The notes under the pieces: model-generated | What the model was told of the DNA's origin: nothing | Database searches by the model: none | The model's input: only the letters and a program-made list of their open reading frames with translations | Position numbers and translations under genes: made by a program | Shown: positions 16,144 to 26,342 of the stretch, in pieces | Layout of the letters: the number at the start of each line of letters is the position of its first letter | Numbering within the stretch: the first letter of the stretch is position 1 | Source: Bacteroidota bacterium | GTDB lineage: Bacteria > Bacteroidota > Bacteroidia > Flavobacteriales > Flavobacteriaceae | Length of the DNA stretch: 36,471 nt | Direction: 5' to 3' | NCBI GenBank assembly: GCA_022562895.1 | Contig: JADFOK010000024.1 | Span: 1-36,471 of the forward strand

Positions 16144-18570
16144 CTACCTTAAAGTAGCTCCAAAATCATTTTCAAAGCTTCGCTGAAGTTTTTTCATTAT
16201 ATTCTCTATTTGTTTATCTGTAAGGGTTTTTCTCTCGTCTTGTAGCATGAAACTTATAGCATACGATTTTTTCCCTTTGGGTAGTTTTTTGCCGGTATAA
16301 ACATCAAATAAGTTTATGTTTTTCAGTAAATTTCTTTCAGTTTTAAGTGCCACTTTTTTGAGTTCATCAAAAGTTACGGACTCATCTAATAATAGTGCAA
16401 AATCTCGTTTCACAAACGGAAACTTTGGAATGGATTTTAACTGAATATTATCAGTCGATATTTTTTCTAAAACAGTATCCCATTTAAAATCTGCATATAG
16501 GGTTTCGGCGTCGACATCAAAATAACTAGCGATTTTCTTCTTAATAATTCCAAATTCTACAAGTAGCTTGTTGTCTTTTTCCAAAGATAACCCCTCTGAA
16601 AACAGATCGTTTTTAACACTTTCTTCTGAATAATCCTCAATTCCTAATCTATCCAATATAGAAGTAACAATTCCTTTAAAATAAAAGAATTCACTTTTTT
16701 GAGATGTGTTCAACCAATTTTCTTTAGTTTTTAATCCCGAAACTATTAGAGTTAAATGTTTGGGTTCAGACCTGCCTTCTTTAAAATTGTGATAGGTTTT
16801 TCCAAATTCGAAAAGTTTAACGTTGTTTGCTTTACGATTCCTGTTATATGCTAAAGCTTCTAATCCATTAAATAACATGGATTGACGCAAAACCGATAAT
16901 TCTTTGCTCAGGGGATTTAACATTTCTACATTATGTTCGGCAATTAAAGAATTGCTTAGCCCGATATATTTTGGTGTTGTAAGTGAATTTCCTAACATTT
17001 CATTAAATCCCAGTGCAGTTAGTTGTGACCCTATTTTATTTTGCACCTGGTAATCTTCAACTTTTTGAACAGAAGAGATTGAGGCGTTTAATTTTTCCGT
17101 GAATTTTATGTTATTGTAACCATATACGCGTAAGATTTCTTCAATTACATCGGCTTCTCGGGATACATCATTTCGGTAAGCAGGGATAGTCATTCCTAAT
17201 CCTGATTCCGTAACATTATTTATTTTAAATTCAAGAGAACTTAGGATGCTTTTGATAGTTTCTCTGGGAATTTCTTCGCCAATTAGTCTGGCAGCGTTTT
17301 CAAAGTTCAAGAATACCTGATGATCTTCAATCTTAATAGGATAAATATCTACAACATCACTTGTAATTTCACCCCCGGCAACTTCTTTTATTAAAAGAGC
17401 AGCTTGCATTAGTGCAAATTCAGTTATGTTAGGGTCAATACCGCGTTCAAATCGAAAAGAAGCATCAGTATTCAATCCGTGACGCTTTGCAGTTTTTCGA
17501 ATACTAATTGGATTAAAATAAGCACTTTCTAAAAAGATAATCTTTGTACTGTCGATAACACCACTGTCCAAGCCACCAAAAACTCCGGCAATACACAAGG
17601 GTTTTTCGGCATCGCAAATCATAAGATCTTCTTCATGCAAGGTTCGTTCAACTCCATCTAAAGTTGTAAATTTTGTGCCCTTTGCTAAGGTTTTTACTAT
17701 TATGGTACTTCCTTTTACTTTATCGTAATCAAAAGCGTGTAGTGGTTGTCCTAAATTGTGTAAAACATAATTAGTACTATCTACTATATTATTGATTGGT
17801 GTTATACCAATAGATTTTAGTCTATTTTGTAGCCATTGTGGAGAATCTTTAACCGTTATTCCACTAATAGTTACACCACAATATCTTTGTGCAAGAGAGT
17901 TATCTTCTACCCGAACATCTATTTTATTAGTCCTGTTTTCTACTCTAAAGCTACTATTAGATGGAGTGATAAACTCTAGTGAAACATCTTTTTGTAACAA
18001 TCCGGCTTTTAGATCTCTGGCCACGCCCAAATGACTCATAGCATCAGCTCTATTAGGAGTTAAACCAATTTCGAATACTTGATCATTATCAATTTCAAAA
18101 ACATTGGAAGCCGGTGTACCCGGTTTTAATTCTGAATCTAAAACCATAATGCCATCGTGTCCTTTTCCAAGGCCTAGTTCATCTTCGGCACAGATCATCC
18201 CAAAACTTTCTTCTCCTCTAATTTTTCCTTTTTTAATTTTCCGAGGCTTTCCTTCATCATCATATAAGGTAGTGCCAACAGTAGCTACGGGTACTTTTTG
18301 TCCGGCAGCAACATTGGTTGCACCACATACAATTTGTACTGCATCACCCTCACCAATGTCTACTTTACACACTTTTAATCTGTCTGCATTTGGATGTTTT
18401 TCGCAGTTTAAAACCTTTCCAACAACTACACCATCAAGTCCACCCTTAATAGTTTCAAAGGATTCTATTCCTTCTACTTCCAACCCAAGATCAGTTAATA
18501 ATTCTCCGGTCTTTTCAGCATCCCAATCTAAATTTATAAACTGTTTTAACCAGTTATACGAAATCTTCAT
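16144..18570 (-). CDS. pheT: Phenylalanine-tRNA ligase beta subunit
   Basis: An 808-residue protein, normal length for bacterial PheT. It begins MKISYNWLKQF and has the EMAP-like tRNA-binding OB domain (about 40-155; HPNADRLKVCKVDIG, CGATNV), then the B3/B4 editing domain (about 210-390; HAFDYDKVKG, GVFGG, ESAYFNP), B5 (about 400-475), the catalytic-like core with EILRVYGYNNI, and the C-terminal ferredoxin-fold anticodon-binding domain (KFPFVKRDFALLLDE to the end). It pairs with PheS, which is not in this window, to charge tRNA-Phe and edit mischarged tyrosine. The ATG at 18570 has a perfect -7 box 24 bases upstream. Confidence 0.97.
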   Translation of the reverse strand: MKISYNWLKQFINLDWDAEKTGELLTDLGLEVEGIESFETIKGGLDGVVVGKVLNCEKHPNADRLKVCKVDIGEGDAVQIVCGATNVAAGQKVPVATVGTTLYDDEGKPRKIKKGKIRGEESFGMICAEDELGLGKGHDGIMVLDSELKPGTPASNVFEIDNDQVFEIGLTPNRADAMSHLGVARDLKAGLLQKDVSLEFITPSNSSFRVENRTNKIDVRVEDNSLAQRYCGVTISGITVKDSPQWLQNRLKSIGITPINNIVDSTNYVLHNLGQPLHAFDYDKVKGSTIIVKTLAKGTKFTTLDGVERTLHEEDLMICDAEKPLCIAGVFGGLDSGVIDSTKIIFLESAYFNPISIRKTAKRHGLNTDASFRFERGIDPNITEFALMQAALLIKEVAGGEITSDVVDIYPIKIEDHQVFLNFENAARLIGEEIPRETIKSILSSLEFKINNVTESGLGMTIPAYRNDVSREADVIEEILRVYGYNNIKFTEKLNASISSVQKVEDYQVQNKIGSQLTALGFNEMLGNSLTTPKYIGLSNSLIAEHNVEMLNPLSKELSVLRQSMLFNGLEALAYNRNRKANNVKLFEFGKTYHNFKEGRSEPKHLTLIVSGLKTKENWLNTSQKSEFFYFKGIVTSILDRLGIEDYSEESVKNDLFSEGLSLEKDNKLLVEFGIIKKKIASYFDVDAETLYADFKWDTVLEKISTDNIQLKSIPKFPFVKRDFALLLDESVTFDELKKVALKTERNLLKNINLFDVYTGKKLPKGKKSYAISFMLQDERKTLTDKQIENIMKKLQRSFENDFGATLR

Positions 18571-18593
18571 CAGTAAATGTTAGTTACAAATCG

Positions 18594-18601
18594 CAAAGAT
18601 A
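18594..18601 (-). promoter_or_regulatory. -7 box of pheT
   Basis: Minus-strand TATCTTTG matches TAnnTTTG exactly. Nineteen bases further upstream is CTTA, a two-base departure from the TTTG -33 element. The leader is about 18 bases, too short for a classical attenuator. Confidence 0.6.
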
Positions 18602-18667
18602 CTATTTACCAACTTTTATGTAAGTATTTTTCTATACTTTCGGCTAAAGATTTTAAAAAAATTGTTT

Positions 18668-19879
18668 ATGCAAAAATTACTGGGATTAATTGCATTGATT
18701 ATACTTCTTTCTTGCAATGAAAAAACTCAGACTCCTAAAGAAGGGATATGGAGAGCTACCTTAAAGATTCAAGATAGCAAAGAGATCCCTTTTTTGTTTG
18801 AATATCGGTCAGACAACACACTGGTAATTTATAATGCTGATGAGAAAATAATTGTTGTTAATGTAGTCATTGAAGGGGATTCCATAATCATCCAAACTCC
18901 TGTTTTTGAAGGTGTTTTAAAGGGTAGAATTATATCGGAGAAACTTATTAGGGGCGATTTTATTAAGCCGAGTCTGGATAGAGTGGTGCCATTTGTTATG
19001 GAACATGGAAATGCCGACCGTTTTATTTTTTCTAATGACCCTTTAGTAAACATAAGTGGAAATTGGGAAACGGTTTTTAGTCCCAATTCTAAAGAAGAGC
19101 GCTATATAGCCAAGGGTATTTTTAATCAAATTGATAATAGAGTTTTTGGGACTTTTAGAACTACTACAGGAGATTACCGATACCTGGAAGGAGTAGTAGA
19201 TGGTGATTCCTTGAAAATTTCCACATTTGATGGTGCCCATGCTTTTTTATTTGAAGCAAAAGTAAGCGATAGTACAATGACAGGTGTTTTCTATAGTGGT
19301 AATCATTGGCAAGAACCTTTTTTTGCAAGACGAAACCAAAACTACGAACTTCCTGAGGCAGATTCTCTTACCTATTTAAAAGAGGGCTTTGATGGATTTG
19401 AGTTTTCATTTCCTAATATAGAAGGGGAGATTATTTCTTTACATGATGAGTATTATAAAAATAAAGTTGTAATAGTTCAAATAATGGGGACCTGGTGTCC
19501 TAATTGTCTGGATGAAACAAAATATTACACCCAATATTATAACAATCACAAGAACGAAGATTTGGAATTTGTTGCATTAGCTTTTGAATACGCTCCTACT
19601 AAAGAAAAAGCCATAGCCGGGATTAAACGATTAAAAAATGTGGTTGGGGTTCCTTATCCAATTTTATTAGCGCAATACGGAACAAGTAATAAGAAAAAAG
19701 CGAATGAAAAACTACCCATGCTAAACCATGTGTTATCGTATCCAACAACAATTTTTATTGACAAGAAAGGAAAAGTAAGAAAAATTCATACTGGTTTTAA
19801 TGGCCCAGCCACCGGTAAAAAATATGTAGAATTTAAAATTAAATTTGAATCTTTTGTTGATGAACTTCTTAAAGAATAG
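18668..19879 (+). CDS. TlpA-like thioredoxin-fold lipoprotein with CPNC active site
   Basis: A 403-residue protein starting at ATG 18668; a TTG six bases upstream is less likely. The signal sequence ends in ILLSC with Cys16 as the lipidated residue. Residues about 25-225 are beta-rich and resemble two lipocalin-like repeats, with SGNWETVFSP and a DGDSLKISTFDG segment. Residues about 240-400 form a TlpA/AhpC-TSA domain: IVQIMGTWCPNCLDE with Cys277 and Cys280, FVALAFEYAPT, and a cis-proline YPTTIFIDKKGKV segment. It is likely a periplasm-facing thiol reductase or bacterioredoxin anchored in a membrane. Divergent from pheT. The partner is unknown. Confidence 0.9.
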   Translation: MQKLLGLIALIILLSCNEKTQTPKEGIWRATLKIQDSKEIPFLFEYRSDNTLVIYNADEKIIVVNVVIEGDSIIIQTPVFEGVLKGRIISEKLIRGDFIKPSLDRVVPFVMEHGNADRFIFSNDPLVNISGNWETVFSPNSKEERYIAKGIFNQIDNRVFGTFRTTTGDYRYLEGVVDGDSLKISTFDGAHAFLFEAKVSDSTMTGVFYSGNHWQEPFFARRNQNYELPEADSLTYLKEGFDGFEFSFPNIEGEIISLHDEYYKNKVVIVQIMGTWCPNCLDETKYYTQYYNNHKNEDLEFVALAFEYAPTKEKAIAGIKRLKNVVGVPYPILLAQYGTSNKKKANEKLPMLNHVLSYPTTIFIDKKGKVRKIHTGFNGPATGKKYVEFKIKFESFVDELLKE

Positions 19880-19956
19880 TTAATTAACAATCTGCTAACA
19901 CACTGCTCTATTAATGAGTTCTACATTGCGAGTGTTAACAATAAATAATACTCAAA

Positions 19957-21047
19957 ATGAAAAAGAAAAACTCAACTAAAATTTTCATGTTTTTGATGCT
20001 TTGTTTAAGCTTCACAGCATTTGGACAACTTAATACACCCCGTGGTAGCCAGATGGCAACCGTTACACAGCGTGTAGGAATCACAGATATTAGTATTACC
20101 TATTCACGACCAAGTGTTAGGGATCGTGAAATATGGGGAGGATTAGTACCCTATGGAATGAATAACCTAGGTTTTGGAACAGCGACCGAATCTCCCTGGC
20201 GCGCAGGAGCTAATGAAAATACAACCATTACTTTTGAAAGCGACGTAAAAGTAGAGGAAAATCATTAAATGCAGGAACTTATGGATTGCATTTGATAATA
20301 TATGAAGATGAAAAAGCAACAGTGGTTTTTTCAAATAATTCTACTTCTTGGGGGAGCTTTTTTTATGAAGCCTCTGAGGATGCTTTACGAGTTGATGTAA
20401 CTACACATTCAATTCCTCATACAGAGTTGTTAACTTTTGATTTTATAGATGTAGATGCTACATCTACCACTGCAGCATTAAATTGGGAAAAGAAACAAAT
20501 TCCCTTTAAAATTGAGGTAGATGTCACCAATATAGTAATGGCAGATATAAAGAATAAACTAAAATCCCAGCTTGGTTTTAATCGCCAAACATGGGAAAAT
20601 GCAGCGAGATTTGCTTTGAATAATGGAGGTGATTTAGAAGTAGCATTAGTATGGGTGAACAATACTATTGAAGGACAATTTTACAGCCAAAAAACATTTA
20701 ATAATCTTGCTTTAAAAGGTCAGATATTAAATAAACAAGGAAAGAAAGAAGCCTATGCAAAATTGATGGATGAAGCTTCAGCCATGGCGAATATGAATCA
20801 GTTAAATAATTTGGGATATCAAATGTTAGGTGCTAAGGATTATGATCTAGCTTTAAAATATTTCAAACAGAATGTAGCTAATAACCCTGAAAACGCTAAT
20901 GTTCATGATAGTTTAGGTGAAGGATATAAAACAATTGGAGATAATAAAAATGCAATTAAATCATTTAAAAAATCATTAAGTTTAAATCCTCCTGCTAATG
21001 TAAAAGCAAATTCAGAAAAACTATTAAAAGAATTAGGAGTCTTATAA
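19957..21047 (+). pseudogene. DUF2911/TPR exported protein disrupted by a one-base frameshift
   Basis: The first frame (19957-20268) encodes a signal peptide (ending TAFGQ) and the start of a DUF2911 domain (TPRGSQMATVTQRVG, TYSRPSVRDREIWG, PWRAGANENTTITF). It then stops at TAA 20266-20268. The second frame continues the same domain (AGTYGLHLIIYEDE, STSWGSFFYEA) and a C-terminal TPR-like region with AKDYDLALKYFKQN and an NPENANVHDSLGEGY repeat, ending at 21047. Adding one base in the GAGGAAAATC tract at 20256-20261 restores an unbroken 363-residue protein in which a Gly-Lys-Ser-Leu turn replaces the early stop. It is either a recent mutation or a sequencing or assembly error. The tract is not a recognised programmed slippery heptamer. 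Confidence 0.85.
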
Positions 21048-21076
21048 GATTAGTGATGCCTTGCTTAATTTTTATT

Positions 21077-21107
21077 AAAACCCAGCCCTTTTTGGCAGGG
21101 TTTTTTT
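21077..21107. terminator. Bidirectional intrinsic terminator
   Basis: A strong hairpin lies between the convergent DUF2911 gene and recG. ACCC-A-GCC pairs with GGC-A-GGGT around a short loop, flanked by an A-run on the left and a seven-T run on the right. It can serve both strands, and the recG stop codon is two bases beyond it. Confidence 0.9.
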
Positions 21108-21108
21108 A

Positions 21109-23214
21109 TTAACTAATATAATTCCAGATATTCTTATACTTGGTTAATTGGATGTAAGTGTTTTTTATGGGTAGATTTTCTGGTAGCGAGAGCGAAGGGT
21201 CATTTTTTAATATTTCTAAAGCATAGCTTCTTGCTAGCTTTAAAATTTCATGATCTTTAATAATATCTGCTATACGTAGGTTTAAAACACCACTTTGTTG
21301 TGTGCCCATAAGGTCGCCAGGACCTCGTAATCTAAGATCAACTTCGGCAATTTCAAATCCATCACTAGTCTTTACCATGGTTTCTAAGCGAGTACGGGCA
21401 TCAAAAGTTAGTTTATGACTAGTCATAAGTATACAATAACTTTGATCAGCACCTCTGCCTACGCGTCCACGTAACTGATGCAACTGTGATAAACCAAACC
21501 TTTCTGCACTTTCTATTATCATTACGCTGGCATTGGGTATATCTACACCAACTTCAATTACGGTAGTCGCCACCATAATTTGAGTTTCGCCTTTTTTAAA
21601 ACGATCCATTTCAAATTCTTTATCTTTGGATTTCATCTTTCCATGCACGATAGAAATTTGATAATCGGGAAGCTGAAATTCTCTTGAAATACTTTCGTAT
21701 CCATCCATTAAATCTTTGTAATCTAAAGCCTCACTTTCTTGAATTAATGGGTACACAATATAGACCTGTCTTCCCTTGGAAATTTCATCCTTTATAAACC
21801 TAAAAACTTTCAGTCTGTTTGAGTCATATCTGTGTACCGTTTTCACCTCTTTTCTACCCGGCGGAAGTTCGTCTATTATCGATATATCTAGGTCTCCATA
21901 AACACTCATAGCTAAGGTGCGTGGGATGGGGGTTGCGGTCATCACTAAAACGTGTGGAGGGTAATCGTTTTTATGCCATAATTTACTTCGCTGGGCGACT
22001 CCAAAACGATGCTGTTCATCGATGACAGCAAACCCTAAATTTTTAAATTTTACTGTATCTTCGAGTAGGGCATGAGTGCCAATTAAAATTTGTAATTCAC
22101 CATTTTCCAATGATTTGTGTATTTTTTTTCTACTTGAAGTATTAGTTGAACCAGTTAACAGTGAAATACTGATATTAAGATTATTACATAATAGTTTTAA
22201 TCTGTTAAAGTGTTGGACTGACAAAATTTCAGTCGGAGCCATTAAACAAGCTTGAAAACCATTATCGATAGCTATTAACATTGACATTAATGCAACTATG
22301 GTCTTACCAGAACCTACATCACCTTGTAATAATCGGTTCATCTGTGCTTTACTGCCCAAATCGTTTCTAATTTCTTTGATAACTCTTTTCTGGGCATTGG
22401 TTAACTCGAAGGGTAAATATTCATTAAAAAATGTATTGAAAAAGTGCCCTACTTTTGTAAAGGGATAACCTTTTATTTTTGCTTTATGAAGTAAGTTTTT
22501 TCGAAGTAATTGCAGTTGAATATAAAATAATTCTTCAAACTTTAATCTGTATTGTGCCCTGGCTAAAAGTTTCAGATTTTTTGGAAAATAAACATTAAAA
22601 AGGGCGTCACTTTTTGTAAGTAATTTTAACTGTTCCAAAAGAGGTTTTGAAAGGGTTTCCGAAAAGCTATTTTTGGACTCTAAAAAGAGTTGTTCCATGA
22701 GGTTATTTATCACCCTATTTGTAATTCCTTTTGAAACTAATTTTTCGGTAGAGGGATAAATAGGTTGCATAGCAGATCGGAGGCTTTTTTCATGTTCAGT
22801 TTGCAATTCCATTTCTGGATGGGGCATGGAATAAATTCCATTATACCAATTTACTTTTCCGAAGATAACATAAGATTCCCCCAATATTAAATTGTCTTTT
22901 ATCCATTTATGAGCTCGAAACCAAACCAATTCCATTTTACCGGATTCATCTTGAAAAATTGCTACTAATCGTTTACCTCTTTTCTGCTGTACCGTGTTTA
23001 TATGTATGATATTACCTATAATTTGTACTTCGGTATTGGTTTTTTGTAATTGATCAATTTTATAATATTGTGTTCTGTCAAGATATCGATTTGGAAAGAG
23101 ATTGAGTAGATCTTGAAAAGTATGGATTCCCAATTCTTTTTTTAATAAATCAGCCCGACTTGGTCCAACACCTTTAAGATAATCTATGGGAGTTTGAAAA
23201 AAATTTGAAATCAT
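21109..23214 (-). CDS. recG: ATP-dependent DNA helicase RecG
   Basis: A 701-residue protein, normal for RecG. The N-terminal wedge domain begins with LKGVGPSRADLLKKELGI, followed by an OB fold (about 60-150). The helicase core has Walker A GDVGSGKT near residue 300, DEQHRFG near 400, TATPIPRTL, and the C-terminal VATTVIEVGVDIPNA and QLRGRVGRG motifs. It reverses stalled replication forks and unwinds branched DNA in recombination repair. ATG start with a 67-base gap to the divergent M1 aminopeptidase gene (82 bases from its ATG). No oddities. Confidence 0.97.
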   Translation of the reverse strand: MISNFFQTPIDYLKGVGPSRADLLKKELGIHTFQDLLNLFPNRYLDRTQYYKIDQLQKTNTEVQIIGNIIHINTVQQKRGKRLVAIFQDESGKMELVWFRAHKWIKDNLILGESYVIFGKVNWYNGIYSMPHPEMELQTEHEKSLRSAMQPIYPSTEKLVSKGITNRVINNLMEQLFLESKNSFSETLSKPLLEQLKLLTKSDALFNVYFPKNLKLLARAQYRLKFEELFYIQLQLLRKNLLHKAKIKGYPFTKVGHFFNTFFNEYLPFELTNAQKRVIKEIRNDLGSKAQMNRLLQGDVGSGKTIVALMSMLIAIDNGFQACLMAPTEILSVQHFNRLKLLCNNLNISISLLTGSTNTSSRKKIHKSLENGELQILIGTHALLEDTVKFKNLGFAVIDEQHRFGVAQRSKLWHKNDYPPHVLVMTATPIPRTLAMSVYGDLDISIIDELPPGRKEVKTVHRYDSNRLKVFRFIKDEISKGRQVYIVYPLIQESEALDYKDLMDGYESISREFQLPDYQISIVHGKMKSKDKEFEMDRFKKGETQIMVATTVIEVGVDIPNASVMIIESAERFGLSQLHQLRGRVGRGADQSYCILMTSHKLTFDARTRLETMVKTSDGFEIAEVDLRLRGPGDLMGTQQSGVLNLRIADIIKDHEILKLARSYALEILKNDPSLSLPENLPIKNTYIQLTKYKNIWNYIS

Positions 23215-23296
23215 ATTACGAAATTAAACATTTCATTACACACTTTGTAATGTCAGTATTTGTTATTTTAGCACACAACTTGTGATACTGTTTAGG

Positions 23297-25357
23297 ATGA
23301 AAAAAATCTTCAATGTTTTACTTATATTAATAGGGTTTACTAGTTTAGCACAACAATCTGAAGTGGTTGATTTCATTAAGATTGAAGCCCAAATAGAGCC
23401 GATTTCTTCAAAGGAAATGGTAAAAGGAACGGTTTCTTGTACTTTTCATGTTCTTAAAAAAAGCGATTCAATTTATTTAGATGGGATGAATATGCATCTT
23501 GTTGATTTTTATACAGATAATAATATTTCGATTACTTCTAAAGAAAAAAAAATATGGCTTGTGTCTAACTTTGAAGTAAATAAAAATTACAAGGTTACAT
23601 TTTCTTATGAAGTATTTCCTAAACAATCACTTTACTTTATCGGAGACCAGATATGGACACAAGGGCAAGGTAAATATACATCTCATTGGCTCCCGAGCAT
23701 TGATGATATGAATGATAAAATAGAATTTGATCTTACTATTTTGGCACCTTCGGGAAAAGAAGTGATCGCAAACGGAAAACTCATATCAGTAAAAGATAGG
23801 GGAATATTAAAAAGTTGGAAGTTCAACATGGAACATCCAATGTCTAGCTATCTGGTAGCATTTGCAGTGGGAAAATTTGATAGTATTTCATTTGATTCGA
23901 ATTACGGAATTCCTGTCAAGTTATATTACAGATCAAAAGATTCCCTAAAAGCAGAACCCACATACCGTTATACTAAAAGGATATTTGATTTTTTAGAAAA
24001 GGAGATAGGCTTTCCCTATCCATGGCAAAATTATAAGCAAGTACCTTTACGAGATTTTCTCTATGCAGGCATGGAGAATACTACTGCTACCTTTTTTTCT
24101 GAGGCCTTTATTGTTGATTCCATTGGTTTTGTTGATAGAAACTACGTAAATGTAAATGCTCATGAACTCGCTCATCAATGGTTTGGGAATCTAATTACTG
24201 AAACCTCGGGAACACACCATTGGTTACATGAAGGGTTTGCTACCTACTATGCTTTATTAGCTGAAAAAGATATTTTTGGAGATGATTATTTTTACTGGAA
24301 GTTATTTCAATCTGCTGAACAGCTTAAAGCTCTTAGTGATGAGGGCAAGGGAGAAATATTACTAGATCCAAAGGCCAGCTCACTAACCTATTATGAAAAA
24401 GGTGCCTGGGCTCTGCATATTTTGAAGGAAAAAGTAGGAGCGACCAATTTTAATAAAGCTATTATAAATTATTTAAATAAATATCAATTTAAGAATGTAA
24501 GCACTGATGATTTTCTTAATGAAGTAGAAAAAGTATATGGAAAAAAGCTCACTCAATTTAAATCCGATTGGCTTGAACAAAGTGCTTTTAAGGCTGAAGC
24601 AGCATATCAATCGCTGATAAACTCTTCTTTTATAAATAACTATTTTGAAATATCGGCAATGAGATCATTACCAATAAATGATAAAAAACAAAAATTAATT
24701 GAACATTTAACGATTCATAACGATTTTATAGGACAAGAAGTGATTTATCAATTAGAAAATGAGCCTATTTCAGAAACACTCCCTCTTTATAAAAAGGCAT
24801 TTCAAAGTAATAATGTTTTTATTAGACAGGCTATTTCTTTATCGTTGTCCACTATTCCTCCGGAATTAAAGATAGAATACGAATCATTGTTAAACGATGA
24901 TTCATATCTTACACAAGAAGCGGCGTTGTATAATCTTTGGGTTAATTTTCCCGAAGAGAGATCGAAATATTTAGAAGCATTAGATAGCATTCAAGGTTTT
25001 CAGAATAAAAATATAAGACAGTTATGGCTTGCACTTTCAATAGTAACTGATGATATTAAACAAGACAAAAAAGAGGAATATTTATTTGAATTAAGATCTT
25101 ATACTGGACCAGAATTTAGTTTTGAAATTAGAGAATTGGCTTTTGAAATTATTAATAGCCTTGAAGTCTGGAATTCTACTTCATTATTGAATTTGGTTAA
25201 TAGTTGTACACACCATTATTGGAAATTCAAAAAATCTTCTCGAGCTATTTTAAATAATTTAATGGATGATGATATATATCTTGAACAATTAAAGTCATTG
25301 AGGAAGGAGCTAGATATTAAATCGTCTGAATTTTTAAATAAATTAATTACTAAATGA
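23297..25357 (+). CDS. M1 family aminopeptidase (gluzincin), exported
   Basis: A 686-residue protein starting MKKIF at ATG 23297; a GTG 15 bases upstream is in frame but would spoil the signal peptide (cleavage near SLAQQ). The zinc site is H289-E290-L-A-H293 with the distal Glu of HWLHEGFA at 312, and the exopeptidase motif AGMENTTAT lies about 30 residues earlier. The C-terminal third is helical and Glu/Ser-rich, like the HEAT-like domain of larger M1 enzymes. It removes N-terminal residues from peptides, probably in the periplasm or at the outer membrane. The stop overlaps the next ATG by four bases (ATGA), so the phospholipase is translationally coupled. Confidence 0.93.
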   Translation: MKKIFNVLLILIGFTSLAQQSEVVDFIKIEAQIEPISSKEMVKGTVSCTFHVLKKSDSIYLDGMNMHLVDFYTDNNISITSKEKKIWLVSNFEVNKNYKVTFSYEVFPKQSLYFIGDQIWTQGQGKYTSHWLPSIDDMNDKIEFDLTILAPSGKEVIANGKLISVKDRGILKSWKFNMEHPMSSYLVAFAVGKFDSISFDSNYGIPVKLYYRSKDSLKAEPTYRYTKRIFDFLEKEIGFPYPWQNYKQVPLRDFLYAGMENTTATFFSEAFIVDSIGFVDRNYVNVNAHELAHQWFGNLITETSGTHHWLHEGFATYYALLAEKDIFGDDYFYWKLFQSAEQLKALSDEGKGEILLDPKASSLTYYEKGAWALHILKEKVGATNFNKAIINYLNKYQFKNVSTDDFLNEVEKVYGKKLTQFKSDWLEQSAFKAEAAYQSLINSSFINNYFEISAMRSLPINDKKQKLIEHLTIHNDFIGQEVIYQLENEPISETLPLYKKAFQSNNVFIRQAISLSLSTIPPELKIEYESLLNDDSYLTQEAALYNLWVNFPEERSKYLEALDSIQGFQNKNIRQLWLALSIVTDDIKQDKKEEYLFELRSYTGPEFSFEIRELAFEIINSLEVWNSTSLLNLVNSCTHHYWKFKKSSRAILNNLMDDDIYLEQLKSLRKELDIKSSEFLNKLITK

Positions 25358-26259
25358 GAGGATTGGTTATATCCGGAGGGGGAAGTAAAGGCGCTTTTGC
25401 TGGAGGTGTAGCTCAGTATCTAATAGAAGAGCTTAAATACGATTACGGATTGTTTGTTGGCACCTCTACAGGGAGCTTGTTATTAACACATTTGGCTTTG
25501 GACAAGGTTAAAAAAATAAAGAAAGTTTTTACTTCTGTGAATCAAAGCAGTATTTTTAGTAATTGCCCATTTGTAATTAAAAAAGAAAGATTCGGAAGTA
25601 TGCAAATAAGTGTTAATCATTTTAATGTATTCAAAAATTTTTTACGAGGTAAAAAGACATTTGGTGAAAGTCAGAATTTAAGAAAACTTATAGCTAAAAT
25701 TATTACAGAACAGGAATTTCAGGATTTAAAATCCAGTATAATTGATGTTGTGGTAACGGTCTCTAATTTATCTTTAAATAAGGTGGAATATAAGTCTATC
25801 AATGATTTTAATTATAATGATTTTTGCGATTGGATATGGATTTCATGTAACTACACACCCTTTATGAGCCTTGTAAAAAAGGGAGGTTGTGAATATGCCG
25901 ATGGTGGCTTTGGTAATATGGTACCCATAGAAGAAGCCATAAAGAGAGGAGCCACTATTGTAGATGTTATAATTTTAGAAACTGAAGTAGTATATTATAA
26001 CAGGATGCCTTCAAAAAATGTATTTTCATTGATTACAAATATGCATGCTTTTATGGCAAATAGAATTGAAAAACAAAACATACGAATTGGCAAATTTACA
26101 GCGGCTCACAAAGATGTAATTATTAATTTGTACTACACACCAACTGTGTTAACCACCAATTCATTAATATTCGATAATAAATTGATGACGCAATGGTGGC
26201 AAAGTGGTTATGATTTTGCTAAACAAAAAAATGTTGAACTTAGTGATCTGCGAGATTAG
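25354..26259 (+). CDS. Patatin-like phospholipase
   Basis: A 301-residue protein with the complete patatin layout. The oxyanion loop GGGSKGAFAGG starts at residue 8, the nucleophile Ser38 sits in GTSTGS (GxSxG), and the catalytic Asp183 is in ADGGFGN. It should be a serine lipase/acyl hydrolase acting on phospholipids. It has no signal peptide or transmembrane helix, so it is cytoplasmic or peripheral, in contrast to its exported operon partner. It starts within the ATGA overlap with the M1 aminopeptidase gene. The pairing suggests joint expression, though a shared substrate is not evident. Confidence 0.93.
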   Translation: MRGLVISGGGSKGAFAGGVAQYLIEELKYDYGLFVGTSTGSLLLTHLALDKVKKIKKVFTSVNQSSIFSNCPFVIKKERFGSMQISVNHFNVFKNFLRGKKTFGESQNLRKLIAKIITEQEFQDLKSSIIDVVVTVSNLSLNKVEYKSINDFNYNDFCDWIWISCNYTPFMSLVKKGGCEYADGGFGNMVPIEEAIKRGATIVDVIILETEVVYYNRMPSKNVFSLITNMHAFMANRIEKQNIRIGKFTAAHKDVIINLYYTPTVLTTNSLIFDNKLMTQWWQSGYDFAKQKNVELSDLRD

Positions 26260-26342
26260 CCGGTGTTTGTTGTTAGTTTCGATAAAAAAATAATATCTCC
26301 CAGACAAAACTAATATCAAAAGGTTAATGATTATCTTCTGTT

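Noticed and set aside
17792..18583. Long plus-strand open frames opposite pheT
   Set aside because: They mirror the well-supported pheT coding frame and have no domain resemblance or start signals.
19885..19945. AACAC/GTGTT inverted repeat before the DUF2911 gene
   Set aside because: Only about five or six base pairs with a long loop; too weak to call a regulatory hairpin.
20256..20262. Programmed ribosomal frameshift in the DUF2911 gene
   Set aside because: The tract does not form an X-XXY-YYZ slippery heptamer in the upstream frame and no following pseudoknot was seen; a mutation or sequence error is simpler.
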